Shown: positions 35,001 through 45,204, counted from the stretch's first letter. The stretch: 64,000 bases of DNA from Dermatophilus congolensis (GCF_900187045.1 NZ_LT906453.1:1-64000); one strand, 5' to 3'. The notes: generated from the letters alone by a model not told the origin. Made by a program: numbers and translations.

Positions 35001-36224
35001 ATGCTGCGCGTCCTCACCCACCGCACCTACGCGAAGCTTTTCAGCGCCCACGTCATCGCATTAGTCGGCACTGGACTGCTCACGGTCGCGCTAGGCCTAC
35101 TAGCTTTCGACATTGGCGGCGGTAACGCTGGCCTCATCATGGGCACCGCCATGACAATCAAAATGGGTGCCTACGTGTTCGTTTCACCCATCGCTACCGC
35201 CTTCGTTTCTCGTCTTCCCCGCAAGCCTGTTCTCATTGGGGCAGAGATCACCCGAGCCGCAGTAGCTCTCTGCCTGCCTTTCGTCACTGAAGCATGGCAG
35301 ATCTACATCTTGATCTTCTTGCTTCAATCAGCTTCGGCCGCATTCACCCCCACTTTCTCGGCCACGATCCCCGCAGTCTTGCCTGATGAGAATGAGTACA
35401 CCCAAGCGCTTTCACTCTCTCGTCTCGCCTATGACCTGGAATCACTGATCAGCCCGATACTGGCTGCAGCACTGCTGACCATCACTGGTTTTCATAATCT
35501 GTTTTTTGGCACGTTTGTTGGGTTCATTGCCTCTGCTGGGTTGGTCATAACAACTCACATTCCTGCCACTGCACCCTCATCGATAGAGAAATTTCACGAC
35601 AGACTCACTCATGGGTGGCGGCTCTTCTGGTCAACTGCTGAATTGCGTGGCCTGATAGGGATGAATCTTGTTGTTGCCGCAGTCACGCCCTTGGTGATCG
35701 TCAACACTGTCGTTCTGGTGCGAGCCGAACTTGGTAGACCACAGCACGATGTTGCGGTGCTTCTGGCAGCGTATGGAGGCGGTTCCATGTTGATCGCACT
35801 TAGCATACCGAAGCTGATCAACCGCCTCACAGATCGCAGCATCATGCTTGCTGGAGGCATCTCACTACTTCTGCTTTTGATCGCCGCCGCGGATGCGATC
35901 GCTTGGACGACTCATTCTGCCCAATGGGGTGCACTTCTACTGGTGTGGACGCTGATGGGTGCCGCCACCTCGGCTGTGCTTACACCCTCGGCACGAATCC
36001 TGCGTAGGAACAGCACGGATGAGAACCGAGCCGCTGTGTTTGCGGCTCAGTTCTCGCTGTCTCATGCATGTTTTTTATTCACTTACCCGCTAGCTGGGGC
36101 ATTGGGAACGGGTGCGGGGGTCTCGACAACCGCTTTGACACTTGTTCCGCTGGGATTGATCGGTGTGCTTACCGCAGCAGGGATGTGGATGTCTTCATCG
36201 GTGGCGAAGTTAGCGGCTAGCTAG
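35001..36224 (+). CDS. MFS transporter, likely efflux pump under the metal sensor
   Basis: 407 residues with about 12 membrane helices. The N-terminus is LTHRTYAKLFSAHVIALVGTGL, and the loop 2-3 region reads SRLPRKPVLIGAEITRAAVAL (an MFS motif-A variant). A central loop with ATAPSSIEKFHDRLTHGWRLF precedes the second half. It resembles MFS_3/NreB-type exporters. I chose ATG 35001 because the open frame's earlier part overlaps arsR out of frame and reads as low-complexity Pro/Thr. Same operon as the sensor, so metal efflux is the inference; drug export is possible. Confidence 0.82.
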   Translation: MLRVLTHRTYAKLFSAHVIALVGTGLLTVALGLLAFDIGGGNAGLIMGTAMTIKMGAYVFVSPIATAFVSRLPRKPVLIGAEITRAAVALCLPFVTEAWQIYILIFLLQSASAAFTPTFSATIPAVLPDENEYTQALSLSRLAYDLESLISPILAAALLTITGFHNLFFGTFVGFIASAGLVITTHIPATAPSSIEKFHDRLTHGWRLFWSTAELRGLIGMNLVVAAVTPLVIVNTVVLVRAELGRPQHDVAVLLAAYGGGSMLIALSIPKLINRLTDRSIMLAGGISLLLLLIAAADAIAWTTHSAQWGALLLVWTLMGAATSAVLTPSARILRRNSTDENRAAVFAAQFSLSHACFLFTYPLAGALGTGAGVSTTALTLVPLGLIGVLTAAGMWMSSSVAKLAAS

Positions 36225-36285
36225 CAGCCACATTCTGGTGCAGATCAGCACGATGACGTCGGGCAGTCTTCTGTCAATTAGGTGG

Positions 36286-36313
36286 TGGCCGGTCACGTCA
36301 TCACAACCGGCCA
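36286..36313. terminator. Weak hairpin between MFS gene and convergent gene
   Basis: 8-bp stem (36286-36293 with 36306-36313), 12-nt loop, between convergent genes. Modest evidence. Confidence 0.35.
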
Positions 36314-36383
36314 GCGGTCAGAACATGTGGCCATGGTGGTATTGCACGATCTCACTGCTCTGTAGGTGCATCCGATGTGCTTT

Positions 36384-37370
36384 TTAGGAAACAGAGCTGC
36401 TCGTGGTGCATTCGGCGGCTTGTTGGCTGGCGTCTTGGCGAGCGCGCGACAGCCAACGGCGAGCAGTGCGGTCAGCGACATGGTGGCCTAGGTGCGACAT
36501 AGCTTCCTGGACGTGACGACCTGTCGCGGCATCGCCGTACAGATCGAGAACTTTTGCAGCGACGGTGCTGATTTCTTTGTCGCTGTCCGCAACGACAAAC
36601 TGTGGCACCCAGCCAGAACCTGCGAGTGCCAGCTGAGGGGCTGTTTGGGGTGTATTTTCAGCGTCTTCGTTAGGGGCGAAGGAGGCATGTTTGGTCGTGG
36701 CCAAGGCAGGTAGTGAGTCAACAGCTGCGACCTGGCGCATCGCGGATGCGAGTGCTGCTTGATCCAAGTTGGGTTGACTCCGGCAAAGGCGTAGGTAGAT
36801 GGCCTCCAGGCGGGCGCTAGCTTTGACGCGTTCACGGTTGGTTGCAGATGCGGCGGCCTGCCTTGCAGCTACTGCCACGTCCAGGGTGGCGTTATGGCGG
36901 ATGCGGTCAGCCCAGGGCCATGCTGCGCGCTCTTCGGCGTCGGCAAGGACGTGGTTGTGCCATAGCCAGGCGGCGATCAGTGGCGCAGCGAATCGGACTG
37001 CGATAGCTAGGAACACCGTGATGGAGGTAGCTTTGGGCGCTGCGGTGGTGAAGATTTCGTGAAGGGCGGAGAAAATACCTGTGCCCAGGGCGATAGCCCA
37101 GGTTGCAATGAGGTCATTGCGTGCACAGCGGCCGGTGGCGATGGCTTCACGCGCGGACAGCGCTGCGACAACGAAAGCAAGCTCGCAGAAGATGGCCATA
37201 GCGATGGCTATTTCAACAGGGAAGTTGAGAGCTTGGATGCCAACGAGGGCGATTCCGTGGGCGGAAAGAACGAGGGGTATCGCGATTGTCAGCACGGTCA
37301 CGATGAGTACGGTGCGGGATCGTCCGGTGGCTGTTGAGGTAGCTGCCTGTGGTGGCTTGGCGTTTGTCAT
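36384..37370 (-). CDS. Four-helix membrane protein with C-terminal HTH-like segment (SpdB/DUF2637-like?)
   Basis: 328 residues. Four hydrophobic helices (about 20-46, 50-74, 88-108 and 120-143) are followed by a cytosolic helical region. A final segment, VAAKVLDLYGDAATGRHV to TARRWLSRARQ, looks like a helix-turn-helix. This layout resembles the DUF2637/SpdB proteins of actinobacterial plasmids and integrative elements, but that is a topological impression rather than a motif match. There is no transfer, replication or integrase gene next to it, so it could be a relic of such an element or an ordinary chromosomal gene. AAAGGA lies upstream of ATG 37370. Confidence 0.6.
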   Translation of the reverse strand: MTNAKPPQAATSTATGRSRTVLIVTVLTIAIPLVLSAHGIALVGIQALNFPVEIAIAMAIFCELAFVVAALSAREAIATGRCARNDLIATWAIALGTGIFSALHEIFTTAAPKATSITVFLAIAVRFAAPLIAAWLWHNHVLADAEERAAWPWADRIRHNATLDVAVAARQAAASATNRERVKASARLEAIYLRLCRSQPNLDQAALASAMRQVAAVDSLPALATTKHASFAPNEDAENTPQTAPQLALAGSGWVPQFVVADSDKEISTVAAKVLDLYGDAATGRHVQEAMSHLGHHVADRTARRWLSRARQDASQQAAECTTSSSVS

Positions 37371-38171
37371 GGGGACTAGGTCCTTTGGGTTAGCGATGGT
37401 TTAGGTATGTATTCGTTGTGTGGCGGCCAGATCCAGTAGCGCTCGGTCACGGATGTTTTGCGTGCGGCGCTGCGCATGTTCGCCCTGAATCGGTGTCGCC
37501 GTGTTGTGGTTTTGTGGGTGAGCCTTCTGCGGGCTCGCGTTGCCGGGCGCTACGTCGACGATTCGCTTCCGGGAGGCGGATGCGAGTGACATGCGGGGTG
37601 ACCGTCGAGCCGTGAAGAAGGCTCAGCTGGTTTCGGCGTTGTCAGGCTTCGAAGGTTCGTGGAACGGAAGTCAGCGGTGGTGCTGCAGTCATGCCGTATG
37701 CACGGCTGCGTTGCGGCCAAGCCAGCTGTCCGCCTGACCGGCCATTGCTGTGAGGGTGACCTGTAGCGCAGGTCCTGATGTTCCGAGAGCCGTTCACATG
37801 AAACGGTTTCGATGCCTTTTGAAAGGATACAAGGGTGGTTGAGTGACCGCTGAAAAAGTGGTAGTCCCACATGGGTGGTCACCACATCGCAGGCATGGCC
37901 ACACGCGAGGCAAAGGCAAGCCGCAGGCGACTGGAAGAGTTTTCTACGACATTCAATAATTTTGCCAGATCCCTGCACTTGCAATGTTTTTCGAGGTCAC
38001 CGTGATGTCTGCACGCATGTGGTGCGACTACTGCTTCCGCAGTCAAAAGGGAGTTTTTTCTTAGGCTTGAAAAACAGCACCCACACCAACCACATCGCGA
38101 GACATGCAGGCCTTGCGCTCCCCCCACTGCCCTGGACCACCACACAAGCAGCGCGGGGCATCATTGCATTC
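37371..38171. other. About 800 bases without a supportable gene
   Basis: Several overlapping short frames exist, among them 37401-37592 (-), 37550-37984 (-) and the upstream extension of the deacetylase frame from 37875. None has a ribosome-binding site or recognisable protein features. The DNA is less biased in third positions than true genes here, which fits degraded or non-coding sequence. It must carry the deacetylase promoter near its right end. No tRNA or integrase site found. Confidence 0.5.
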
Positions 38172-39632
38172 GTGACGAGAGCAAAAAGAATTCGGGCGAA
38201 GCACCTCAGTGTCCTGCTCGCCGCGACACTGACATTGACATTAGCGGCTTGCGGATCAGAGCCTGCAGAAGAATCAGCACAGCCACAGGCTGGAGTAACA
38301 GCAGACATCGCCAAGCGCATTGACGAAGAAAAAGCTCACAAAGAACAGACGGAAAAAACTATTCCGGGACTTTCTGCAGCACAAGTAGCAGATGATGACC
38401 CTAATCGCCCAATATCTGTGAAATATCCGCAACTTAATACTTACAAACCATTTAACGACTGGATATCTAAACAAGCCGAGCAAACCGCAGAAACTTTCCG
38501 CTCCGACAATCCAGCCAAAGGAGGCGTCGCAGCCCCAGAACTCACCCAAAACTGGAGGCTCCTCGCAGCCTCAGGGACCACCGTCGGCATACAGCTTGAA
38601 ACATATACTTTCTCCGGGGCCTCCGGCTCAACGGAAAGTCGAACGGTATGGGTTGACTCCGCCAACAACCAACCTCAGCAAGGACCAGCCCTTCTGACCC
38701 CCGAAGGTCAAACGGAAGTCCGCAAACGCATTATCGAGGCAATTAAGAAAACAGGCGCTGCCGCCAACGGGCCAGACCCCCAGCACACGGAAGCCGTGAT
38801 CGCCGGAACAAGCTTCACTCCCGCTGGTGACCTGCACATTATCGTTTCTCAAGGAATGGTCACCTCATACTCTGAGGGACGTTTCGAAGTCACCCTTCAA
38901 GGAGACCCCACCTCCAAACTCACCCCGCTCGGTCAAGCAGCCCGCAAAGCCTCACTCCAAGGCGCCCCTGGGTTCACTGAGCCAGCAGGAAGCAAACCTG
39001 CCGCACCAGCCACCACCGCAGCCCCCGCCCCCAAAACAGACTGCAACGTCGAAAAGTGTGTCGCCCTGACCTTTGATGATGGCCCTGGTCCCGGAACACA
39101 CAAGGTCCTTGATGCCCTTGATGCTCACCAAGCCAAAGGCACGTTCTTCATCCTCGGCGAGCACGCACCACTACACCCTGACGCACTCAAACGCATGGCT
39201 GCCGAAGGGCATGAACTGGGCAACCACACCTTGGACCACAAACTTCTCACGAAGCTGACCCCTGAGGAACAACGCCGGGAAATCGAAACTACAACCGAGA
39301 CGATCAAACGCATCACTGGGCAAGCCCCTAAGACCTTCCGCCCACCGTACGGTGCCTACAACAAAGACACCCGCGCCGTGAAGATACCGATCATTCTCTG
39401 GAACGTTGACACCCAAGACTGGAAAACCCGCAGCACCGCAAAAACTGTGGAAAGCGCAGTCAACAGCGCACGTCCAGGCGCTGTGATCCTCATGCATGAC
39501 ATTCACGACTCGACTGTTCAAGCAGTACCTGAGATCGTGCAGAAGCTCACCGAAAAGGGCTTCAAGCTGGTCACTGTTTCTGAGCTTGGCGGAGAGAAAG
39601 TCCGCCCTGGAGAAACCTTCTCCGGCCGCTAA
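38172..39632 (+). CDS. Lipoprotein polysaccharide deacetylase (PdaC-like, NodB domain)
   Basis: 486 residues. The lipoprotein signal has RAKRIRAK, a hydrophobic run and the lipobox LAAC, with Cys27. An RsiV/DUF3298-like region (about 60-255) precedes the NodB deacetylase domain (about 295-475). NodB motifs: TFDDGP (Asp302 metal ligand), GNHTLDH (His352 and His356), RPPYGAYN and LMHDIH. It should remove acetyl groups from peptidoglycan or another surface glycan. B. subtilis PdaC has the same domain order. GTG 38172 is chosen because the signal begins there; no strong ribosome-binding site is seen. The gene is less GC-rich at its 5' part than neighbours. Confidence 0.87.
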   Translation: MTRAKRIRAKHLSVLLAATLTLTLAACGSEPAEESAQPQAGVTADIAKRIDEEKAHKEQTEKTIPGLSAAQVADDDPNRPISVKYPQLNTYKPFNDWISKQAEQTAETFRSDNPAKGGVAAPELTQNWRLLAASGTTVGIQLETYTFSGASGSTESRTVWVDSANNQPQQGPALLTPEGQTEVRKRIIEAIKKTGAAANGPDPQHTEAVIAGTSFTPAGDLHIIVSQGMVTSYSEGRFEVTLQGDPTSKLTPLGQAARKASLQGAPGFTEPAGSKPAAPATTAAPAPKTDCNVEKCVALTFDDGPGPGTHKVLDALDAHQAKGTFFILGEHAPLHPDALKRMAAEGHELGNHTLDHKLLTKLTPEEQRREIETTTETIKRITGQAPKTFRPPYGAYNKDTRAVKIPIILWNVDTQDWKTRSTAKTVESAVNSARPGAVILMHDIHDSTVQAVPEIVQKLTEKGFKLVTVSELGGEKVRPGETFSGR

Positions 39633-39641
39633 ACACCTCGC

Positions 39642-39686
39642 ACGCTCTGGAGGCCTTCGACGATTCGTCGAAGGCCTCCAGAGCGT
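39642..39686. terminator. Bidirectional terminator hairpin
   Basis: Perfect 19-bp stem (39642-39660 with 39668-39686) and 7-nt loop, between the convergent deacetylase and YkvI-like genes. Confidence 0.85.
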
Positions 39687-39701
39687 CAAGCACCTACACG
39701 C

Positions 39702-40970
39702 TTAGGGTTGCAGCGACTTTGTTGGCTCCGCTTCACCTTCTTGCACAGCCGTGACCGCCTCACGATCCAAAACCTCGACAATCACCTCATCTGGCACGTT
39801 TGATTCGCGCGCAGCCGTGCGCAACGCTGCCGCCTCTGTACGCCCGAAACGACGCTTTGGGTGTGCACGTGAAGTCAACAATGCTTTTATGCGGTGCCGA
39901 CGTCCAGTCTCTTCACGAATAGGGGTGCGACTACGTATCCACGCAACCAGCATCACAGCAATCATCGCTAATCCGATGTATCCGATAACGGGATACACGT
40001 AATTCATCAATGTACTGAATCCGACAAAGCTCACACCGTAGCCAACTACACACGTGGCAAGAAAAACTATTCGATAACGCTCAGGGCACGAAGCTGTTAG
40101 ACGCCGCCCTAAGGCATAAAACATCCCGATGGCAGTGTTGTATATCATCGCAAAAACAACAAAAACCATAATATATGCGAAAGCCGGATGAATTTCTTCA
40201 AACAAACGCAACATAGGAACATCCGCGGAACCAACTCGCGCAATATTCAGATATAGAACAATTGCAGCCATGAGCAAAAGCACCATGTAAGCGGCGCCGC
40301 CAGCCAACCCACCCCAACCAGCTTCACGAGGATTGGGGTAATTGCCACCAATAACCAAACACATTGACACACCGAGCATCAATGCCAGCCCCGTGTAATT
40401 CAGCGAGGCGAGCCACCAAGGCTGCACCGGCGATTCGGTACTCAATGCTACGTCCTGCAATGCCCAAACATCCGCTGGCATGTGAAACATCGTGTAGCAG
40501 AACGCAATCACCACAGCCACGATGATCAACGGCGTAATTCCCGAGATAATCCCAGAGACCTTATCTACATCCAGCATCCCTGTAGCCATGACCAGCAGCA
40601 ACATCACCCCTGCCCCCACCCATGATGGCAGAGAGAACTGCTGCTCCAACGTAGATCCCGCACCAGCGAGCATCACAAATCCCACCGCAAATAGCGTTAA
40701 TGTCACTGCACCATCTAAAGCAGCAGAAACTATGGGGTGCGCCACATTTCGAAAGACCATGTTGTGTTCGCGCGCCAAAAAATAACTACCCAGTTGAATG
40801 ATGACTGCACCCATGACCGTCATCAACACGCCTGACAGAACCGCACCCCACAACCCCGTGAGACCAAACGACACGAAGTATTGGATCACCTCCTGACCGG
40901 TCGCGAACCCTGCCCCAATCAATAGGCCCACAAAAGCTAGGGCAATCTTCACAGTCGTACTCGGTGACAC
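39702..40970 (-). CDS. YkvI-like membrane transporter
   Basis: 422 residues with about 11 hydrophobic helices, beginning with the family's TTVKIALAFVGLLIGAGFATGQEVIQYF. The GAGFATGQE motif is typical of the YkvI group, which is distantly related to LeuT-fold amino-acid transporters. A basic cytoplasmic tail (about 365-422) follows the last helix. GGAGGAG before GTG 40970 decides the start; an ATG 42 bases upstream has none. Substrate unknown. Terminated by the hairpin shared with the deacetylase gene. Confidence 0.82.
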   Translation of the reverse strand: MSPSTTVKIALAFVGLLIGAGFATGQEVIQYFVSFGLTGLWGAVLSGVLMTVMGAVIIQLGSYFLAREHNMVFRNVAHPIVSAALDGAVTLTLFAVGFVMLAGAGSTLEQQFSLPSWVGAGVMLLLVMATGMLDVDKVSGIISGITPLIIVAVVIAFCYTMFHMPADVWALQDVALSTESPVQPWWLASLNYTGLALMLGVSMCLVIGGNYPNPREAGWGGLAGGAAYMVLLLMAAIVLYLNIARVGSADVPMLRLFEEIHPAFAYIMVFVVFAMIYNTAIGMFYALGRRLTASCPERYRIVFLATCVVGYGVSFVGFSTLMNYVYPVIGYIGLAMIAVMLVAWIRSRTPIREETGRRHRIKALLTSRAHPKRRFGRTEAAALRTAARESNVPDEVIVEVLDREAVTAVQEGEAEPTKSLQP

Positions 40971-41242
40971 GTCCGCTCCTCCGCGGCTCGACGACAAGTG
41001 TCCGCCCAGCACGGTAACCGTCTGTGATCGAAGAGATGGCCTCCAACGACGTTCGGCACATTTTTAGCACCATCCAACCAGCACCATCGAAGGCCTTGAA
41101 AAACTTTACTTCACAGCTCAGAGAGGTTTCGCTTAGAGAGAACTTGGCTACTTCATCACAAATTACATTCGTGTCCCACGTAGTGAGCAAAACGCATCTT
41201 CACGACCCCACAGAGAGAACCAGCATCGGTAGGGCTAGCCAC

Positions 41243-42817
41243 TCATTTGCGTGCTCGATACCACGCACTCCACACAATCGATCCCGCAATAATCCCCGAC
41301 GAAGCCAGCATGCCCCCCGCCAAACGCCGCGTGTCCCGGTCACGTTGCCGCCTCATTTTCTGCAGCGAATCCCCCGCAACCGTCACCTCACTCTCACCAG
41401 ATTCGATCACATCCAGTACCCGACTGACCCGCGCTGGCAAGTCATGAGCGAACACCATCGCATCACCAAGCAAGTCAGTCGCGATCTGCCTGAGCTGCTC
41501 TGGGCGCATATCAGCACCGAAAGCCTCTCTGGCCTGCACTGCAGCCAAATCGGGTAACGACAAATGTGGAGACAGCCTACGCACCAACCCCTCTGCCACG
41601 CTCATGGCCCGCAAAGCCACCGGAATCGAAGGATCCAGTCGAAGCCGATGTGCCCTCACAATGCGAGTGATCAACCCACCAACTTCAGCAGCTGAAAGCT
41701 CAGACAATGTCGTGCTGCGCAGAATATGGACTAACTCGCCGACATCGCGACGCAACTTCGGGCGGTCAAGATGACGACGTGGCGTAGCCAAATCCAACAG
41801 TGCAGAAATCAGCAACCCTTCATGCGGAATCGCGAAACCAGCGATGAGCCGCAGCAGCGCACGCCGCGTAGCTGTATCGACATGTCCCACCATGCCCCAG
41901 TCAATAAAAGTGAGATGCCCATCAAGGTGCACATAGACATTGCCTGGATGAGGATCAGCATGGAACCGCCCGAAGGTAAGCAACATGCGCATCAAGGCAT
42001 CGACATAACGTCGTCCTGCACGGTCAGGATCAATACCCGCTGCGCGCATGGATTCAAGATCATCAAGCCGAATACCGCCAACTATCCGCTCTTGGGTGAG
42101 CACGTCAGCGGTGGTCAAATCGCGGTACACAGCTGGAATAGCTATCGCTTCATCACTAGCAAAGCGGGAACGCATTTCTTCGCAGTTGGAGGCTTCGGTT
42201 CGGAAATCAAGTTCGGCGCGCAAGGTGGCGGCGAAGGTTTGCATTGTCTCGATAACACCGAGTTCTTCGAGTTGAGGACGCGCCCGGCACATCGCTTTAA
42301 CTAGTCGTTCCATCAGTTCCAGATCAATATGCACATTCTCGAGCACCCCTGGTTTGCGGACTTTGACAACAACCTCACGCCCGTCACTAGTAATAGCGGG
42401 GTGAACTTGACCAACGGAAGCCGACCCCAGCGGCACGGGGTCGATGTGGCGGAAAAGAGCACTCGGATCGGCCCCTAAAGAGGTAGCTATCGTGGCGCGG
42501 ATATCAGCAAAAGGCGCTGGGGCAGTGTGGTCGGTGAGGGCTTCGAGTGCGTCGCAGTATTCGGCGGGAATGAGATCACGGCGGGTTGCAAGGGTCTGCC
42601 CCAGCTTTATCCAAGCGGTACCGAGTTCAGTGAGGGTACTGACCAGGACTTCAGGACGGGTATTTTCAACTGCGCGAATACTGGCGTCGCTACGAGGTGG
42701 GTCGCTGGGGCGTCGAGAAAGCCCAGCACTGTCGGCTAAGGCACGCAGTCCGTTGCGGGCGAGTATTTCTCCTACTTCACGCGACCGGGCGAGTCCGCGT
42801 TTCACCGCCACCTCCAT
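41243..42817 (-). CDS. ABC1/UbiB (AarF) family atypical kinase
   Basis: 524 residues. UbiB-fold ATPase/kinase-like protein, linked in other bacteria to isoprenoid-quinone or lipid handling. Signature motifs: the KxGQ motif in TAWIKLGQTLATR, the Ala-rich loop in PLGSASVGQVH, VVVKVRKPG (catalytic Lys), FHADPHPGNVYV and IDWGMVGH (metal-binding Asp). A C-terminal hydrophobic segment (about 500-520) anchors it to the membrane. Start ambiguous: ATG 42817 lacks a ribosome-binding site, while the GTG four codons later has GGAGGT just upstream. Neighbours give no clue; this actinobacterium probably uses menaquinone. Confidence 0.87.
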   Translation of the reverse strand: MEVAVKRGLARSREVGEILARNGLRALADSAGLSRRPSDPPRSDASIRAVENTRPEVLVSTLTELGTAWIKLGQTLATRRDLIPAEYCDALEALTDHTAPAPFADIRATIATSLGADPSALFRHIDPVPLGSASVGQVHPAITSDGREVVVKVRKPGVLENVHIDLELMERLVKAMCRARPQLEELGVIETMQTFAATLRAELDFRTEASNCEEMRSRFASDEAIAIPAVYRDLTTADVLTQERIVGGIRLDDLESMRAAGIDPDRAGRRYVDALMRMLLTFGRFHADPHPGNVYVHLDGHLTFIDWGMVGHVDTATRRALLRLIAGFAIPHEGLLISALLDLATPRRHLDRPKLRRDVGELVHILRSTTLSELSAAEVGGLITRIVRAHRLRLDPSIPVALRAMSVAEGLVRRLSPHLSLPDLAAVQAREAFGADMRPEQLRQIATDLLGDAMVFAHDLPARVSRVLDVIESGESEVTVAGDSLQKMRRQRDRDTRRLAGGMLASSGIIAGSIVWSAWYRARK

Positions 42818-42898
42818 GCGTTCGTATGCGTACTTCCCTGTTACATCTCCTTCTTGTTTACATGTCTTGGCGAGGATGAAGGCATGTGAGTGGGCCTA

Positions 42899-45204
42899 TC
42901 AGCCTGTTTCGACTGGTGCTGTGAGGATCTGGGCTGACGGGACGGGACGGCCGTAAAAGAACCCTTGAACGCGGGGGCAACCGAGCTGGGCGAGGGCCTG
43001 GGATTGTTCAGGGGTTTCGATGCCCTCGGCGGTGACGCGGTTGATTCCTACGCTGGCAACCAGGTCAAGCACTGCTTTGACGCGTGCAGGGGCGGCAGGG
43101 TCGTCATCAAGACGTTTAATGAGGGATCGGTCAAGTTTGACACCATCAATCGGCAAGTTCAGCAGCGTAGTGATTGATGCGTATCCAGTGCCGAAGTCAT
43201 CCAGACTGAGGGCCAGGCCTGCCTGACGGAGGCGGTGGAGCGTATCAAGAGCAGGCGAGTCGTCGTCGACGAGCATAGATTCGGTGATTTCCAGGACAAT
43301 CCGACAAGGGCTAAGACGCACCTGGTCGAGAGTTTCTAGAACGGTGTCAACGAAGTTGGCTTGGAGGAGTTGAGCGACAGAAACATTGACGGAGAGGGAA
43401 ACATCTTCTAGCCCTAATGCACTGATTAGGTCACTGAATTCGGCGGCGGATTTGCGGAGTATTAGGTCGCCGAGATCGCAGATAAGGCCAAGTTCTTCGG
43501 CCAGAGGGATGAATTCATTGGGCGGAATGGGACCTAGTGTGGGGTGCTGCCAGCGGGCAAGAGCTTCCCAGCCAGCTAGTTCGCTGTAGTTGTTCCCGCG
43601 AAAGATGGGTTGGAATGCTACGGAGAGCGCGTTACGACTCAAGGCCTCGCGCAGAGCCTCGGACATCACGGCTCGTTTGACGGCTTGCTCTTTAAGGACG
43701 CTGTCGTAAAGGGTGCATGTACCTCGGCCGGTGACTTTGGCTCGGTGTAGAGCTAAGTCGGCGTTACTAAGCAGCTCGGCGGCAGTGTGCTGCTCGTGGG
43801 GGCAGGCCAAGGCAATCCCCATGGAAGCGGTGACAGTGTGGCCGCGGCGGGCGCCAATGGCGACGGGGGCGCTGAACAAGGCTTGCAGCTTGGCGGCGAG
43901 GGCAAGCGCTTCTGCTTCGTCGGTGACTTCGGTGACGAGTGCGAATTCGTCTCCGCCGTGGCGGGCGACGGTGTCTTCTGGTCCGGTCGCTTCGCGCATT
44001 CCGGCGGCGAGGTGTTGCAGGACTTTGTCTCCGACGTCGTGTCCCCAGGTGTCGTTGACGTCTTTAAAAGCATCGCAGTCCAGGTAGATGAGGGCGATTG
44101 CTGGGCTGTTGGAGCGTTGGTGGAGTAGGCGGCGGTTGAGGTCGTTGTGCAGGGCGAAGCGATTGAGTAGTCCGGTCAGTTGGTCGTGGGTGGCGCGGTA
44201 GCTGCTGTCGCGTTCGGAGAGGGCTAGGTGGCGGGTTGCTGCGATAAGTCGAGAGATGAGCAAGAGGAGGAGGGCGACGACGAGCAGGGAGCGGATGCGG
44301 TAGTCGAAGGTGGAAAGCATGGGGGTGAGTAGGCCGAAAGACGTGGCCGTGACGGCAACGATGACGTACACGTTTCTCAGCGTCATGTTGTCTGCGTCGA
44401 GGGGTTTAACGAAGTGGTTGCCCCAGTCTTTGATGTGGGGGTGGGTGCTACCTGCTACGAATGATGCCCAGGAAAAAGGTTGAAGCCCATCACCCAAGAA
44501 GGTGGCCAGGCGTCGTGGTTGATGGCGTAATAGGTGACGATGCCGTGGACGGCAAACATGATGAGTACGCCAGCAAGAAACCAGTTCAGACCAGGGGTGG
44601 GGCCTTTGATGCGGAAAAGTACTTGGCCAGCAAATCCAAGGATGGCCAGATCAACGATGGGGTAGATGGCCCAGGCAAGGTCGGCGGTGCGGCCGGTGGG
44701 TTGTATTTGTTGGGAGATGGCCCAGGTGGCGATGACGATGCCGATGGTTGCTGCGCTGGTGTCGAAGACGGCGTAGGTCAGGCCGCGGAATCCGGTGAGG
44801 TGCCAGGTGGCGTAGAGCACCCATACTCCGGCGATAACGTAGCTGGCCAGGCTCAGAACGTCGAAGAGAGCGATGTTGGCGATGTGGGGGTCTGGTGAGC
44901 CGGGGTAGTTCCGGACGAGGGTAGCTCCGACGGGACAAAGCCATGTGAGGGAGAAAAATATCCAGAGTCTGCGGGGGCGGTATGCGGCTAGCAGTGGGGT
45001 TGCTGCCACGATCGTAGCTAGGACCAGCATGAAGGCGTTGGTGGCCACGAGCTGGGTGGGGCTAGCTCGGTCGCCTAGCCAGATGATGTAGGGGATGAGA
45101 AAAGTGAAGAGGAGGATGAGGCCGTATTGTCGGCGGGTAGCGCGACGTAAGAGCGGGCGTTTATGGCCCACTCCTTCCGCCTCTTCCGCTATCGACACAC
45201 CCAT
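42899..45204 (-). pseudogene. Frameshifted membrane GGDEF-EAL protein
   Basis: Two frames together encode one c-di-GMP enzyme. The frame 44455-45204 (249 residues) holds an N-terminal 7-TM sensor and runs out at FNLFPGHHS. The frame ending at 42899 resumes from FSWASFVAGS and contains two more hydrophobic stretches, the GGDEF domain (ARHGGDEFAL) and the EAL domain (GWEALARW, NVSVAQLL, LEITES, DDFGTGYAS, GVKLDRSL, TAEGIETPEQ). Adding one T to the T5 run (plus-strand A5 at 44473-44477) restores FNLFSWAS and joins them. The intact protein at 47690 has the same architecture. All GGDEF and EAL catalytic residues remain, so a sequencing error, slippage or a true null are all possible. Confidence 0.8.

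Noticed and set aside
37401-37592. 63-codon minus-strand frame upstream of the SpdB-like gene
   Set aside because: No ribosome-binding site and no recognisable features; possible but not supportable.
37875-38171. 100-residue N-terminal extension of the polysaccharide deacetylase
   Set aside because: It would bury the lipoprotein signal peptide, which must be N-terminal.
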